Source of the DNA: Acidobacteriota bacterium
GTDB lineage: Bacteria > Acidobacteriota > Holophagae > Thermotomaculales > Thermotomaculaceae
Length of the DNA: 11,935 nt
Direction of reading: 5' to 3'
Assembly (NCBI GenBank): GCA_027038695.1
Contig: JALWHA010000153.1
Coordinates: forward strand, 1 to 11,935
The notes under the pieces are model-generated. The model was not told the origin of the DNA. It was given only the letters and a program-made list of their open reading frames with translations, and ran no database searches. The translations under genes and the position numbers were made by a program. Positions 1-7,546 of this stretch are shown piece after piece (position 1 is the stretch's first letter; the number at the start of each line of letters is the position of its first letter).

Positions 1-3
1 AAT

Positions 4-31
4 GGGGGAGTAAACTATATATAGTAACCCC
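4..31. repeat. Palindrome upstream of the FHA-RDD gene
   Basis: A perfect 12-base palindrome, ACTATATATAGT, occupies 14-25. It is flanked by a G-run at 4-8 and a C-run at 28-31, so the whole could fold as a GGGG/CCCC-closed hairpin. It ends about 25 bases before the preferred start codon of the FHA-RDD gene, so it could be an operator, a -10-like AT region, or part of an upstream terminator cut by the window edge. No T-run follows. Function is unknown. Confidence 0.3.
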
Positions 32-50
32 AGAAATGCAGGAGGAAAAA

Positions 51-1097
51 ATGAATACCAAAATTGTCGTTGTAACCTCTAAAGGTAAATTTGAACACGA
101 AATTGACAAACCTTACATCTCAATAGGTAGAGGCAAGGATAATGACCTGATAATTGATGATTTAAGCGTATCAAGAAAACACGCAATTTTAGAAAGAGAC
201 CAAACGGGAAAGTTTTACATTACTGATTTAAACAGTTCAAACGGAACATTTGTAAACAATATCAGGATAAAAGAAAAAACACCTCTGTCAATTAACGACC
301 ATATATTATTAGGCAAAGCAACCCTTGTAATAGAGGTTCCCGAACAATTTGAAGGCACGGTTAGAGTAGATGCAGCCCAATTACAACAAAAATTAATGGA
401 AGAAGAAGCTACCGTACAGGGAGACACTCATATGCCCCCGCCTGTACAACAACCCTCCGCTGCACCTCCTATCCAGCAACCTGTTACCCCTCCGCCGGTT
501 CAACCTATGCCTCAAACCCAACCTATTCCGCCAGCAGAACCGCCTATGCCTCAAACCCAACCTATTCCGCCAGCAGAACCGCCTATGCCTCAAACTCAAC
601 CTATTCCACCGGCTCCCAACACGGCTCCTCAACCGGCTCCGTCCTATCAACAACAGGATATGCCTTATAGGGGGAATATAGTTTACGGCGGGATTCTGGA
701 AAGATTTCTTGCATTGTTAATCGACGGCTTGATAATAGGGATAGGTTTGGGAATAGTTTCAGCCATTTTATCATTTTTGTTTTTCAAAATCCTTCCGATA
801 GGTGCTGCCAGTGCAATAAGCACATTATTGAACCTTGTTATATTTGTAGCAGCATTTGCATACTATGCGGTCGGTTACGGCAAATACGGAACAACAATCG
901 GCAAAAAGATCTTTAAACTTCACATAGTTGACCAGAAAAAACTAACAAAACCCACCATGGGGCAGGGCATAACAAGGGCAGCGGTTCAATTCCTGTTAAG
1001 CGGAATACTCTTTATAGGCTATATAATGGCGTTTTTTAATCCTGAACACACCGCTTTGCACGACATGTTGGCAAAAACATATGTTATCAAAAAGTAA
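51..1097 (+). CDS. FHA domain-RDD family membrane protein
   Basis: Predicted 348-residue inner-membrane protein joining a phosphothreonine-recognition module to an RDD membrane domain. Residues about 20-95 form an FHA domain with the signature residues GRG (26-28), SxxH (41-44) and NSSNGT (61-66). Residues about 125-205 are a Pro/Gln-rich linker with three copies of a 13-residue repeat. Residues about 211-348 are an RDD domain: the ERF...ID motif gives R219 and D225, there are membrane segments near 221-247, 256-275 and 313-330, and a late Asp (D338). An in-frame ATG lies at 36, but AGGAGG at 40-45 precedes the ATG at 51 with ideal spacing, so 51 is chosen. The cytosolic FHA head probably binds a phosphorylated partner. 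The RDD part is often described as transport-like, but its role here is unknown. The gene overlaps rnhA by 17 bases, suggesting co-transcription. Confidence 0.88.
   Translation: MNTKIVVVTSKGKFEHEIDKPYISIGRGKDNDLIIDDLSVSRKHAILERDQTGKFYITDLNSSNGTFVNNIRIKEKTPLSINDHILLGKATLVIEVPEQFEGTVRVDAAQLQQKLMEEEATVQGDTHMPPPVQQPSAAPPIQQPVTPPPVQPMPQTQPIPPAEPPMPQTQPIPPAEPPMPQTQPIPPAPNTAPQPAPSYQQQDMPYRGNIVYGGILERFLALLIDGLIIGIGLGIVSAILSFLFFKILPIGAASAISTLLNLVIFVAAFAYYAVGYGKYGTTIGKKIFKLHIVDQKKLTKPTMGQGITRAAVQFLLSGILFIGYIMAFFNPEHTALHDMLAKTYVIKK
504..613 (+). repeat. 39-bp in-frame tandem repeat in the linker
   Basis: Two identical 39-bp units (504-542 and 543-581) are followed by a third, diverged and partial unit from 582 to about 613. 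Because 39 is a multiple of three, each unit encodes 13 Pro/Gln-rich residues (PMPQTQPIPPAEP). It lengthens the flexible linker between the FHA and RDD domains. Near-identity of the first two copies indicates recent slippage or duplication, so copy number may vary between strains. Confidence 0.9.
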
Positions 1098-1521
1098 AAT
1101 AATTGTTTACACAGACGGCGCTTGCAGCGGCAATCCCGGCCCCGGAGGGTTTGCCGCTATTTTACTTTATAAAGAAAGAAAAAAAATAATATCAGGATTT
1201 GAAGAGATTACCACAAACAACAGAATGGAATTAAAAGCCGTAATTGAAGCGTTAAAGGCTATAAAAAACAAAAACATTCCTATTGTAATCTACACAGATT
1301 CTTCTTACGTACAAAAAGGCCTGACCCAATGGATTGAAAATTGGAAAAAAAGAAATTGGAAAAAGGTAAAAAACATTGAGCTATGGAAAGAGTTAGACGC
1401 TTTAGTGAGAAAATTTAAAAATTTGGAAATCAAACACATAAAAGGCCATTCCGGGGATAAATACAACGAATTGGCTGATTCTATCGCAAGAAGAGAAATT
1501 AGAAAAAATTATAGTGTATGA
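1081..1521 (+). CDS. rnhA: Ribonuclease HI
   Basis: A 146-residue cytosolic endonuclease that cuts the RNA strand of RNA-DNA hybrids (Okazaki primers, R-loops). Near-complete match to the bacterial RNase HI fold and length (E. coli enzyme is 155 residues). The opening YTDGACSGNPGPGG carries catalytic D12, MEL carries E50, YTDSSYV carries D73, and NELADSIA carries D133. The flexible-loop histidine is H123 in KGHSG. The basic stretch WIENWKKRNWKK (84-95) matches the substrate-binding handle of the E. coli type. The ATG lies inside the end of the FHA-RDD gene, with no strong ribosome site of its own, so translational coupling is likely. Its stop overlaps the 3' end of convergent dnaG by 13 bases. 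Confidence 0.95.
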   Translation: MLSKSKIIVYTDGACSGNPGPGGFAAILLYKERKKIISGFEEITTNNRMELKAVIEALKAIKNKNIPIVIYTDSSYVQKGLTQWIENWKKRNWKKVKNIELWKELDALVRKFKNLEIKHIKGHSGDKYNELADSIARREIRKNYSV

Positions 1522-3209
1522 AATGCCTTTTGTAATTTCAACTTTTGCTGTAATAGCATATTCTTTTCTTCGTCTGTTAAAGAATCGGAAAAAGTCTGCA
1601 GTTTCTCGTTGATTTTTTCAATCTGTTTCTTAATTGACAACCTTCTTATCCCCTTTGATATAACCCTGAAATCACTCGTTACGCTATCAACCGCGGATAA
1701 AATTATTCTCAATTCTTCAGGAAGTTCATGAGCGACATGCCCTATCACCGAATATTCCAACTTCATTAACTTTTTATAGTATTGAAAACTCGGCAAAACC
1801 TCAACATAACCGGTTAACTCTCTTTCAATTTCACTCTTTTTTTCGGGATTAAAGGCTAAAAAACACAATAACGCCTTTTCCTCTTGAGAAAAAATTTCTT
1901 TTTTACTATCATGCCTTGCCTGAAAATGAGAATCCCTACTTTTAAAAGAAAGAGATTCCAATTCTGATAACAGATTTTTTTCCGGAACATCAAGCATTGA
2001 AGAAATTTCACGAATATAATACCCCTGCCTTACTCTGTCTTCCACCTTTGAAACAGTTTCTAATATTAATTTTATTGATTCTAACTTTTCTCTCAAAGAC
2101 TTGGAATGAAAATTTTCTTTGTTTACAAAGTATTTTGTCAAAAATATAGGGATCTCCGATGCAGCTTCCAAAAGGATATAAAAACTCTCTTTTCCATATT
2201 TTGAAACATAACCGTCCGGGTCTTCCCCTTGAGGTAAATCTATCGCATACACAAATAAACCTTCGTTAACCAGTATTTCGAAACTTCTGATAGCGGCTTT
2301 TAACCCTGCCTCGTCTGCGTCAAAACTTAAAAAAACCTTTGATGCAAACCTTCTTATTAACTTTGCATGTCTTTCGGTAAAAGCGGTGCCCAATGCAGCG
2401 GCCACCTCAAAAACCCCGTTTTGAAACAGAGACGCAAAATCCATATACCCTGCAACAAGTATAATAAAAGCCTTTTGTCTAATATGGTCGTTTGTGTAAT
2501 TCAAACCGTAAAGCAGACTTTTTTTCTCAAAAACAGGGGTAGAAGGAGAATTTAAGTATTTAGGGGCACTATCGTTTTTCTCAATTATTCTTCCGCCGAA
2601 ACCCACTACTTTGTCAAAAAGGTTAAAAATCGGGAACATTACCCTTCTTCTAAACCTGTCAATCCCGCCTGAAACAGTCAATCCTGCCTTTTCTATAATG
2701 CTTCTTTCAAATCCCCTATTTAGCAGATAATTTAAAACACCGCTTTCAGGTGCATACCCTAATTTCAAAAACTCTATGGTTTCCTCGGTAATTCCCCTGC
2801 TTGCTAAATACTCAAAAGGCTTAGACCCCTTCTTGAGATTTTCTTCATAGTACTTTTGGGCTTCGGCTAAAACCTCAAAAATAGCATCTTTTTCACTTTT
2901 GTCATACCCTTCAGATGTGTATTTAACGGGAATATTGTACTTTTCCGCAAGAAACTTTACGGCTTCGTTAAAATCAAGGTTTTCAATCTTCTCAACAAAC
3001 GAAATTACGTCTCCGGAGGCTTTGCATCCGAAACAATGAAAAAGGCCGGAATCGGGGTTAACGTAAAATGAAGGGGTTTTTTCGGAATGAAAGGGACACA
3101 AAGCCCTTAACCTGCTTCCTGCCCTTTCAAGTTTTACATACTCCCCTATCAGATCCTCAATGTTTATCATTGATTTTAATTCGTTTATAAATTCGGGAGA
3201 AAAAGCCAT
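1509..3209 (-). CDS. dnaG: DNA primase DnaG, with altered TOPRIM glutamate
   Basis: Replicative primase of 566 residues, a usual length, which makes RNA primers at the fork. Zinc ribbon residues are C38, H41, C59 and C62, spaced as in E. coli (C40/H43/C61/C64). The RNA-polymerase core includes FRRRVMFPI and VGFGGR at about 186-206. In the TOPRIM domain the acidic motifs SFDADEAG (D297, D299) and GEDPD (D330, D332) are intact. The segment normally reading EGYMD reads AGYMD, so catalytic Glu is Ala253 (codon GCA, 2451-2453). The C-terminal third (about 430-566) is the helicase-interaction region. The start at 3209 is preferred over the upstream in-frame ATG (3224) because AAAGGTG sits just upstream. 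An extended -10 lies at 3239-3247. The gene converges on rnhA with overlapping 3' ends. Identity is certain; activity is in doubt because of A253. Confidence 0.95.
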   Translation of the reverse strand: MAFSPEFINELKSMINIEDLIGEYVKLERAGSRLRALCPFHSEKTPSFYVNPDSGLFHCFGCKASGDVISFVEKIENLDFNEAVKFLAEKYNIPVKYTSEGYDKSEKDAIFEVLAEAQKYYEENLKKGSKPFEYLASRGITEETIEFLKLGYAPESGVLNYLLNRGFERSIIEKAGLTVSGGIDRFRRRVMFPIFNLFDKVVGFGGRIIEKNDSAPKYLNSPSTPVFEKKSLLYGLNYTNDHIRQKAFIILVAGYMDFASLFQNGVFEVAAALGTAFTERHAKLIRRFASKVFLSFDADEAGLKAAIRSFEILVNEGLFVYAIDLPQGEDPDGYVSKYGKESFYILLEAASEIPIFLTKYFVNKENFHSKSLREKLESIKLILETVSKVEDRVRQGYYIREISSMLDVPEKNLLSELESLSFKSRDSHFQARHDSKKEIFSQEEKALLCFLAFNPEKKSEIERELTGYVEVLPSFQYYKKLMKLEYSVIGHVAHELPEELRIILSAVDSVTSDFRVISKGIRRLSIKKQIEKINEKLQTFSDSLTDEEKNMLLQQKLKLQKAFHTL

Positions 3210-3238
3210 ATTACACCTTTTCATTCAATTCAGGTTAA

Positions 3239-3247
3239 AGTATAGCA
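3239..3247 (-). promoter_or_regulatory. Extended -10 promoter of dnaG
   Basis: On the minus strand TGCTATACT forms an extended -10 (TG-n-TATACT, hexamer at 3239-3244) about 30 bases before the preferred dnaG start. No good -35 is seen at the expected spacing, as is usual for extended -10 promoters. It lies downstream of the terminator of the preceding operon, which supports independent transcription of dnaG. Confidence 0.5.
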
Positions 3248-3270
3248 CAGCAAAAAAGTATTGAGAAAAA

Positions 3271-3296
3271 CAAAAAAGCCCCGCATTAGCGGGGCT
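3271..3296 (-). terminator. Rho-independent terminator of the cytochrome/porin operon
   Basis: On the minus strand an 8-bp perfect stem AGCCCCGC/GCGGGGCT (3277-3296) with a 4-base loop is followed by six T residues. It begins about 20 bases after the stop of the outer-membrane barrel gene and ends that operon just before the dnaG promoter. Its position downstream of the C-terminal part implies that transcription is meant to cover the whole barrel reading frame, including the part after the internal UGA. Confidence 0.92.
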
Positions 3297-3317
3297 GAAA
3301 TTCGATGTTAAATCAGG

Positions 3318-5456
3318 TTAAAAGAACAACCTAAAACCTAACCTTCCGTAAACCCATTTGCCGTCCTGGTCACCGTAAACATACGGAGCATCATCGGTAA
3401 ACTTGTTGTAATCTATCTCTGCGGTAAGCGAAAGGTTTTGAGTGATGTAATAGTAAATATCCGCTTTAAACTGCAATACCTCAAAGTCAAGATTAGAGTA
3501 ACTGTCAATCTCCGAATAACCTTCAAAATCAAGATGCGGAATAGCGTTAATATCGCCGTCCCATGAAGTAATAGGATCAAAGTGAGCCTTTGCGTTTGAA
3601 ACTGATGTCGTTAAATTAATCTCCACATCCTCAAAAGGCATTGAGTTTAATGAAACATAATAAGTACTTGAAGTCGTATGGTACTCTGTTAAAGAAGTAG
3701 CGGTACCGTAATGCAACCATCCTCCGACACCGTCGGAGACAACCGCGCCGCCTCACCCGTCCATAATGGGTACGGCAAACAGGGTTGTTTGCGACCCGTT
3801 TGAATAATCGTACCCTACGGTTACAACAGTGGTATCATTCAACTGGACAAAGTAATCAAACCCGGCATTTTTTGCCTGGAGATCCATTTTATAGGTGTTT
3901 AACTCGTCGTTCTCTCCGTTTCTGTAATTACCGTAAATGTTTAAAGACGAGTTGTCACTTAAATCAACGGTGAAAGAACCTTTGATTCTAAAATCCTGAT
4001 TAGGCAGGGAAGTTGCTTCTCCTACCCTTTCTCTCAAATAGTACCAAAGGGTTCCGCCGCTATAATTGTGATAAGAGTTTTCATAGATACCGTTGTAAGC
4101 TTCAAACGGGTGGTCAATATCTTCATATGAGACTTCAAAAAACGCTTTCGCCCCGTCAAACCTTCCGTCATACCTTATTTTGAAAAGGTTTTTGGTGGTA
4201 TCAGTAGATTTATCCTCAAAATTCACTATCTGATTATCCCTATCTATCTGCTCATACCTGTAAGAAAAAGTTAACCTTTGATTAGCATCAAACTTGTAAA
4301 TACCCCTTAATTTAAAATAAGAGACATCCCGGTTATATGCTGACTGTCTTAAGAAAGACATCGGCTGTCCGCCGCCCGGCCTTCCGGCTCTCCAATCAGG
4401 AAGTTCTACATAGTAATCATCATTGTCAATGGTGTAGTATGAGAAATATGCGTCAAACCTGAAATCTTTTGAGAACTTCCTTGTATAGCGGAAAGACCCT
4501 GCCTTTGTATCCATCTGGAGGTCAAGTGCATCATTTTTCTGATTTGAATAAAGGAGTTTTGCGTAAATAGTGTCTTTAGGAGTGATAACGCTTTCAATAG
4601 ACACCGCATTCTCAAACATCTCATTATCGTTATTGTAATCTACAGGCATTCTCTGCCCACCAAACAGCGTCCTAGAGCCTAACTCTTCAACTGCTACGCC
4701 CTTTGTCGGGTGTCTCGGAAGGTCATAATAAAATGTAGCTTCATCAGCACGGTTATTGAATTTTGAGTAAGTGCCTTTATACGAAACATTGGTATTTCCG
4801 ATCTTCGCATCCGCTTTAACCCACATATCATACGTGATTTCGTTTGTCCTGCCAGCTTTTGAGTTAACATGACAGGTGTCGCAGTGAGAAAGCCCGTTAA
4901 TCTGATGATAACCTTTTCTTGAAAGTGCGTTAAAACCTACCTGAACATGCTTAAAGGGACTGTCGTTATCAATATTGAAATCAAAAACCTGGCTGAATTT
5001 TTCATAAACCGTGTAGTATTCAACATCAGGGTCATAATCATCATGAAAAACAAACTTTCCTCCAGGCTTATTTTCTACAGGGTCAACAGACTCCCTTCCT
5101 TCAAGGTTGGCAAGTTTGTCATGCCCTAACCTGTGGAAGAATTTGTTGTATGTAGTTGTAGATTTAAACCATGTGCCGCTGTTAATTACAAGTTTAAAAT
5201 TCATATCCGAATGGGATTCTACCTCACCTTCCCATTTAATCTTTACGTCACCGTCGGTTTTTAACCACCTGAATTTTAAAGTGCCTTCCGAATGGGTAGT
5301 GGCTTCGTCATACTCAGCCGCCCTGGTACCGTCATGCGTTACGGAACTACCGTGTGCCCCCATTTCAACATAATTTGCACCTTCTTTTTTGGGTTCACCG
5401 GCAAAACACCAGGCAGCGACAAACAAAATTGCGAGAACTACCATCAACTTCTTCAT
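3318..5456 (-). CDS. MtrB/PioB-like outer-membrane beta-barrel with in-frame UGA (possible selenoprotein or nonsense mutant)
   Basis: Outer-membrane porin likely to sheath the decaheme cytochrome encoded 10 bases upstream. It starts at ATG 5456 after a strong AAGGAGGG site. A signal peptide covers about residues 1-19 (MKKLMVVLAILFVAAWCFA). The body is rich in alternating aromatic/polar strands typical of large barrels, and one CDTCH heme-type motif lies at 192-196. Codon 568 is TGA (3753-3755). The same frame stays open for 144 more codons, with barrel-like strands, ending GFRLFF with the terminal Phe typical of barrels. The full frame gives 712 residues, about the size of Shewanella MtrB (roughly 700); stopping at UGA would give 567 and remove the last strands. 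A hairpin follows the UGA (separate entry). Alternatives are a nonsense mutation or sequence error, or reinitiation at TTG 3716. Family assignment rests on partner and architecture, not alignment. Confidence 0.8.
3722..3738 (-). promoter_or_regulatory. SECIS-like hairpin downstream of the in-frame UGA
   Basis: On the minus strand CTCCGAC-GGT-GTCGGAG forms 7 perfect Watson-Crick pairs, plus one G-U pair below, with a three-base GGU loop. Twenty-one bases separate the UGA (3753-3755) from the loop. Known bacterial SECIS elements have a short apical loop with G in the first two positions about 16-37 bases after UGA, so the geometry fits. The stretch 3717-3752 is much more GC-rich than the gene around it. 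The 3' arm also contains GGAGG four bases from a TTG, so it may hide a reinitiation site. It has no T-run and is not a terminator. No sel genes are in the window. Confidence 0.45.
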
Positions 5457-5466
5457 AATTCCCTCC

Positions 5467-6384
5467 TTACCTGGTTAATGCCTTGCCCTGTCCGCTTAAA
5501 CCTTGCGAGGGCAGATCCGTACCGTGAACCCTTGTGTGACACTGTGTACATTTTGTAGTAAAAGCCCTTTTAAATGCATTCCTGTCTGAACGAACCGTCC
5601 TATCCGGGTGATTCGGCTCGGTTGAAGTTCCCACATATCCGGGCAAGGTTGCATGGAAATGCATTTGATGGCACTGCAAGCAAAGGAAAGGTTCATTCTT
5701 TTTCAGCAGATTGTTTGCGACAGAACCATGCGGGTTATGACAAATAGTACAGTTTTCAGCAACCGGGGCATGTTCAAACACAAACGGTCCTCTGTACTGA
5801 GGGTGGCAACTTAAGCATTTTGCGTTCACCCTTTCGTCAAGTTTGTTCTCTTCGCTACCGTCAAACTTATGGCAATCAATACACGCCATTTTGCCCTCTT
5901 TAACAACAGGGTGGTGTGACGGGAGCAAAAATTGAGCCCTTTCCTTCTTGTGACAGGAAATACAGAGTTTGTTTTCTTCCTTAACAAGACTACCTTTGTA
6001 AGCAGGCTGGTGAACCTTATGGCAATCGGTACACCCTACACCGTATTCGATAACGTGTTTTTCTTTTAATCCGTGCAACACGTTAGCATGACAGGTTAAA
6101 CACTGCTTGTTAAGTTTAAACTTGTTATTTGAAGGACCATAGATCAAAGAAGGATCTTCTTCTTCCGCATGTTGTTCGCCGGGGCCGTGACATGCTTCGC
6201 ACTTAAATTGGTCGCCTTTCTTAAAGTATGTGGCGTGAAAAGATTTACTGAACCTATTTACCACATCCTCATGGCAACCGGAACATGTGTCCATTCCGAC
6301 AAGTCCCTTGTCGGCGGATAAGGCCAGGCTTGGGAAAAATAACACAAACCCGACTACCAGACAAATTAAAGTCAACCTCCTCAT
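5467..6384 (-). CDS. DmsE/MtrA-like periplasmic decaheme c-type cytochrome
   Basis: Electron carrier of 305 residues, exported by a Sec signal peptide (residues 1-24, cut after ALSA). It carries exactly ten CXXCH heme sites, with Cys at 34, 62, 95, 118, 141, 168, 190, 212, 235 and 279, plus many extra histidines for distal ligation. Size and heme number match the MtrA/PioA/DmsE group, which passes electrons from the inner membrane or periplasm through an outer-membrane barrel. The next gene, 10 bases on, is that barrel. The start at 6384 is chosen because GGAG at 6390-6393 precedes it and the signal peptide begins there; the longer frame to 6453 adds an unlikely 23 residues. No extracellular cytochrome or reductase gene is adjacent, so the terminal acceptor is unknown. 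Confidence 0.92.
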   Translation of the reverse strand: MRRLTLICLVVGFVLFFPSLALSADKGLVGMDTCSGCHEDVVNRFSKSFHATYFKKGDQFKCEACHGPGEQHAEEEDPSLIYGPSNNKFKLNKQCLTCHANVLHGLKEKHVIEYGVGCTDCHKVHQPAYKGSLVKEENKLCISCHKKERAQFLLPSHHPVVKEGKMACIDCHKFDGSEENKLDERVNAKCLSCHPQYRGPFVFEHAPVAENCTICHNPHGSVANNLLKKNEPFLCLQCHQMHFHATLPGYVGTSTEPNHPDRTVRSDRNAFKRAFTTKCTQCHTRVHGTDLPSQGLSGQGKALTR

Positions 6385-6462
6385 AACATCTCCATTTCTT
6401 TTTGATTTTAAGAAGGTTAATACCGGTAACCCCCACCGCATTATAAATATCATTCTTTTTAT

Positions 6463-6491
6463 ATGATAATAACTTCCCCAATTAATTGCAA
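6463..6491 (-). promoter_or_regulatory. Candidate promoter of the cytochrome operon
   Basis: On the minus strand TTGCAA (6486-6491) and TATCAT (6463-6468) are separated by 17 bases, a fair sigma-70-type -35/-10 pair, about 80 bases before the cytochrome start. The surrounding 6454-6571 is very AT-rich and includes a weak all-AT inverted repeat at 6521-6537. No clear terminator for the upstream cysteine synthase was found, so read-through into the cytochrome operon is also possible. Confidence 0.35.
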
Positions 6492-6571
6492 CTTTTTTTA
6501 CTTTTAATATTTTAGTAAACTTTATAAAAATTATAAATTTAACTACTTTTTTGATTTTTTTAGTGCGTTAG

Positions 6572-7477
6572 TTAAAACCTATACACATCACAGAGTTTGG
6601 TAGAAAGGTATCTTTCCCCTCTATCCCCGCAAATAAAAACTATGTTAGCGTTTTCTACTTTTTCGGCGATTTTTAATACCTGGCACAGGTTTGCACCGCT
6701 TGAAATTCCTGCAAAAATCCCTTCTTTTAAAGCAAGTTCTCTGGTATATTTATATGCTTCTTCGTCGGTCACTTTTTCCAGAGCGTCAATTTGCTCCCGG
6801 TGCCATATAGGGGGGATGTAACTTCCGTCTAAATGTAACAACCCTTCAATATGACTTATTGCGGTTGACGGGTGAACCCCTATGATTTTAACTTTATCTC
6901 CGAATTCTTCTTTTAATGCCCTTGATACCCCCATTAAGGTTCCCCCGGTGCCTAACCCGGCAACAAAATAATCAACACCTATCTCTTTCATATCTTTTGC
7001 AATTTCTTTACCTGTAATATAGTGGGCTTCGGTGTTGCCTTCATTACCGTTTTGATTAAAGTAAAAGTACTTTTCAGGTTCTTTTGCACACAGTTCTTCA
7101 GCCGCTTCAATATGGCTGTTTTGATTAGTCGGATCGGTAAGGATCAACTCTCCGCCCCATGCCCTAATCATAACCCTTCTTTCCATACTCTTGCTTTCAG
7201 GCATATAAATTCTGCACTTATACCCTTTTAAATTGCATACCATTGAGAGAGCAATACCCGTGTTTCCGCTTGAGGCTTCTACTATTATCATATCCTTTTT
7301 TAACCTGCCCTCTTTTTCAGCCTTCTCAATCATATATTTTACAATCCTGTCCTTTAATGAGCCGGACGGATTGAAAAGCTCCAATTTTGCAAATATACGC
7401 ACATTTTTTTCAGGTTTGGAAAACCTCTTTAACTCAACAAGAGGCGTATTCCCTACCAGGTCAAGAAAAATTTTCAT
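6572..7477 (-). CDS. cysK: Cysteine synthase (O-acetylserine sulfhydrylase family)
   Basis: PLP enzyme of 301 residues, a normal length, that makes cysteine from O-acetylserine (or a related activated serine) and sulfide in the cytosol. The PLP lysine is K42 in NPSGSLKDR. The substrate loop is EASSGNTG (67-74), the phosphate-binding loop is GLGTGGT (174-180), and the pyridine-contacting serine lies in GISSGAN (257-263). The C terminus GDRGERYLST is typical. The MPES.SMERR segment and shortness leave CysK versus CysM open, so the symbol is provisional. An AGGAG ribosome site about 9 bases upstream of ATG 7477 fixes the start. An IS110-type element lies directly upstream, transcribed the other way, and may have displaced the native promoter. 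Confidence 0.9.
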   Translation of the reverse strand: MKIFLDLVGNTPLVELKRFSKPEKNVRIFAKLELFNPSGSLKDRIVKYMIEKAEKEGRLKKDMIIVEASSGNTGIALSMVCNLKGYKCRIYMPESKSMERRVMIRAWGGELILTDPTNQNSHIEAAEELCAKEPEKYFYFNQNGNEGNTEAHYITGKEIAKDMKEIGVDYFVAGLGTGGTLMGVSRALKEEFGDKVKIIGVHPSTAISHIEGLLHLDGSYIPPIWHREQIDALEKVTDEEAYKYTRELALKEGIFAGISSGANLCQVLKIAEKVENANIVFICGDRGERYLSTKLCDVYRF

Positions 7478-7546
7478 ATTCTACTCCTACTAATAATTTT
7501 GATATTTTATGTTTGCTAATACATTTTCCTGTGTTAGTAAAAAAGA

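Noticed and set aside
504..613. Possible CRISPR-like direct repeats
   Set aside because: Units are adjacent without spacers, in frame, and encode a Pro/Gln linker.
393..653. Minus-strand Arg-rich open frame
   Set aside because: It is the antisense image of the repeated Pro/Gln linker of the FHA-RDD gene.
3722..3738. Intrinsic terminator after the UGA
   Set aside because: No T-run follows the stem, and a proper terminator lies at 3271-3296 after the C-terminal part.
3717..3755. Frameshift explaining the broken barrel gene
   Set aside because: Both parts are in the same frame, separated only by one TGA and sense codons.
5400..5412. Lipoprotein signal in the barrel gene (Cys17)
   Set aside because: The residues before the cysteine (VAAW) do not fit a lipobox; a normal signal peptidase I site follows.
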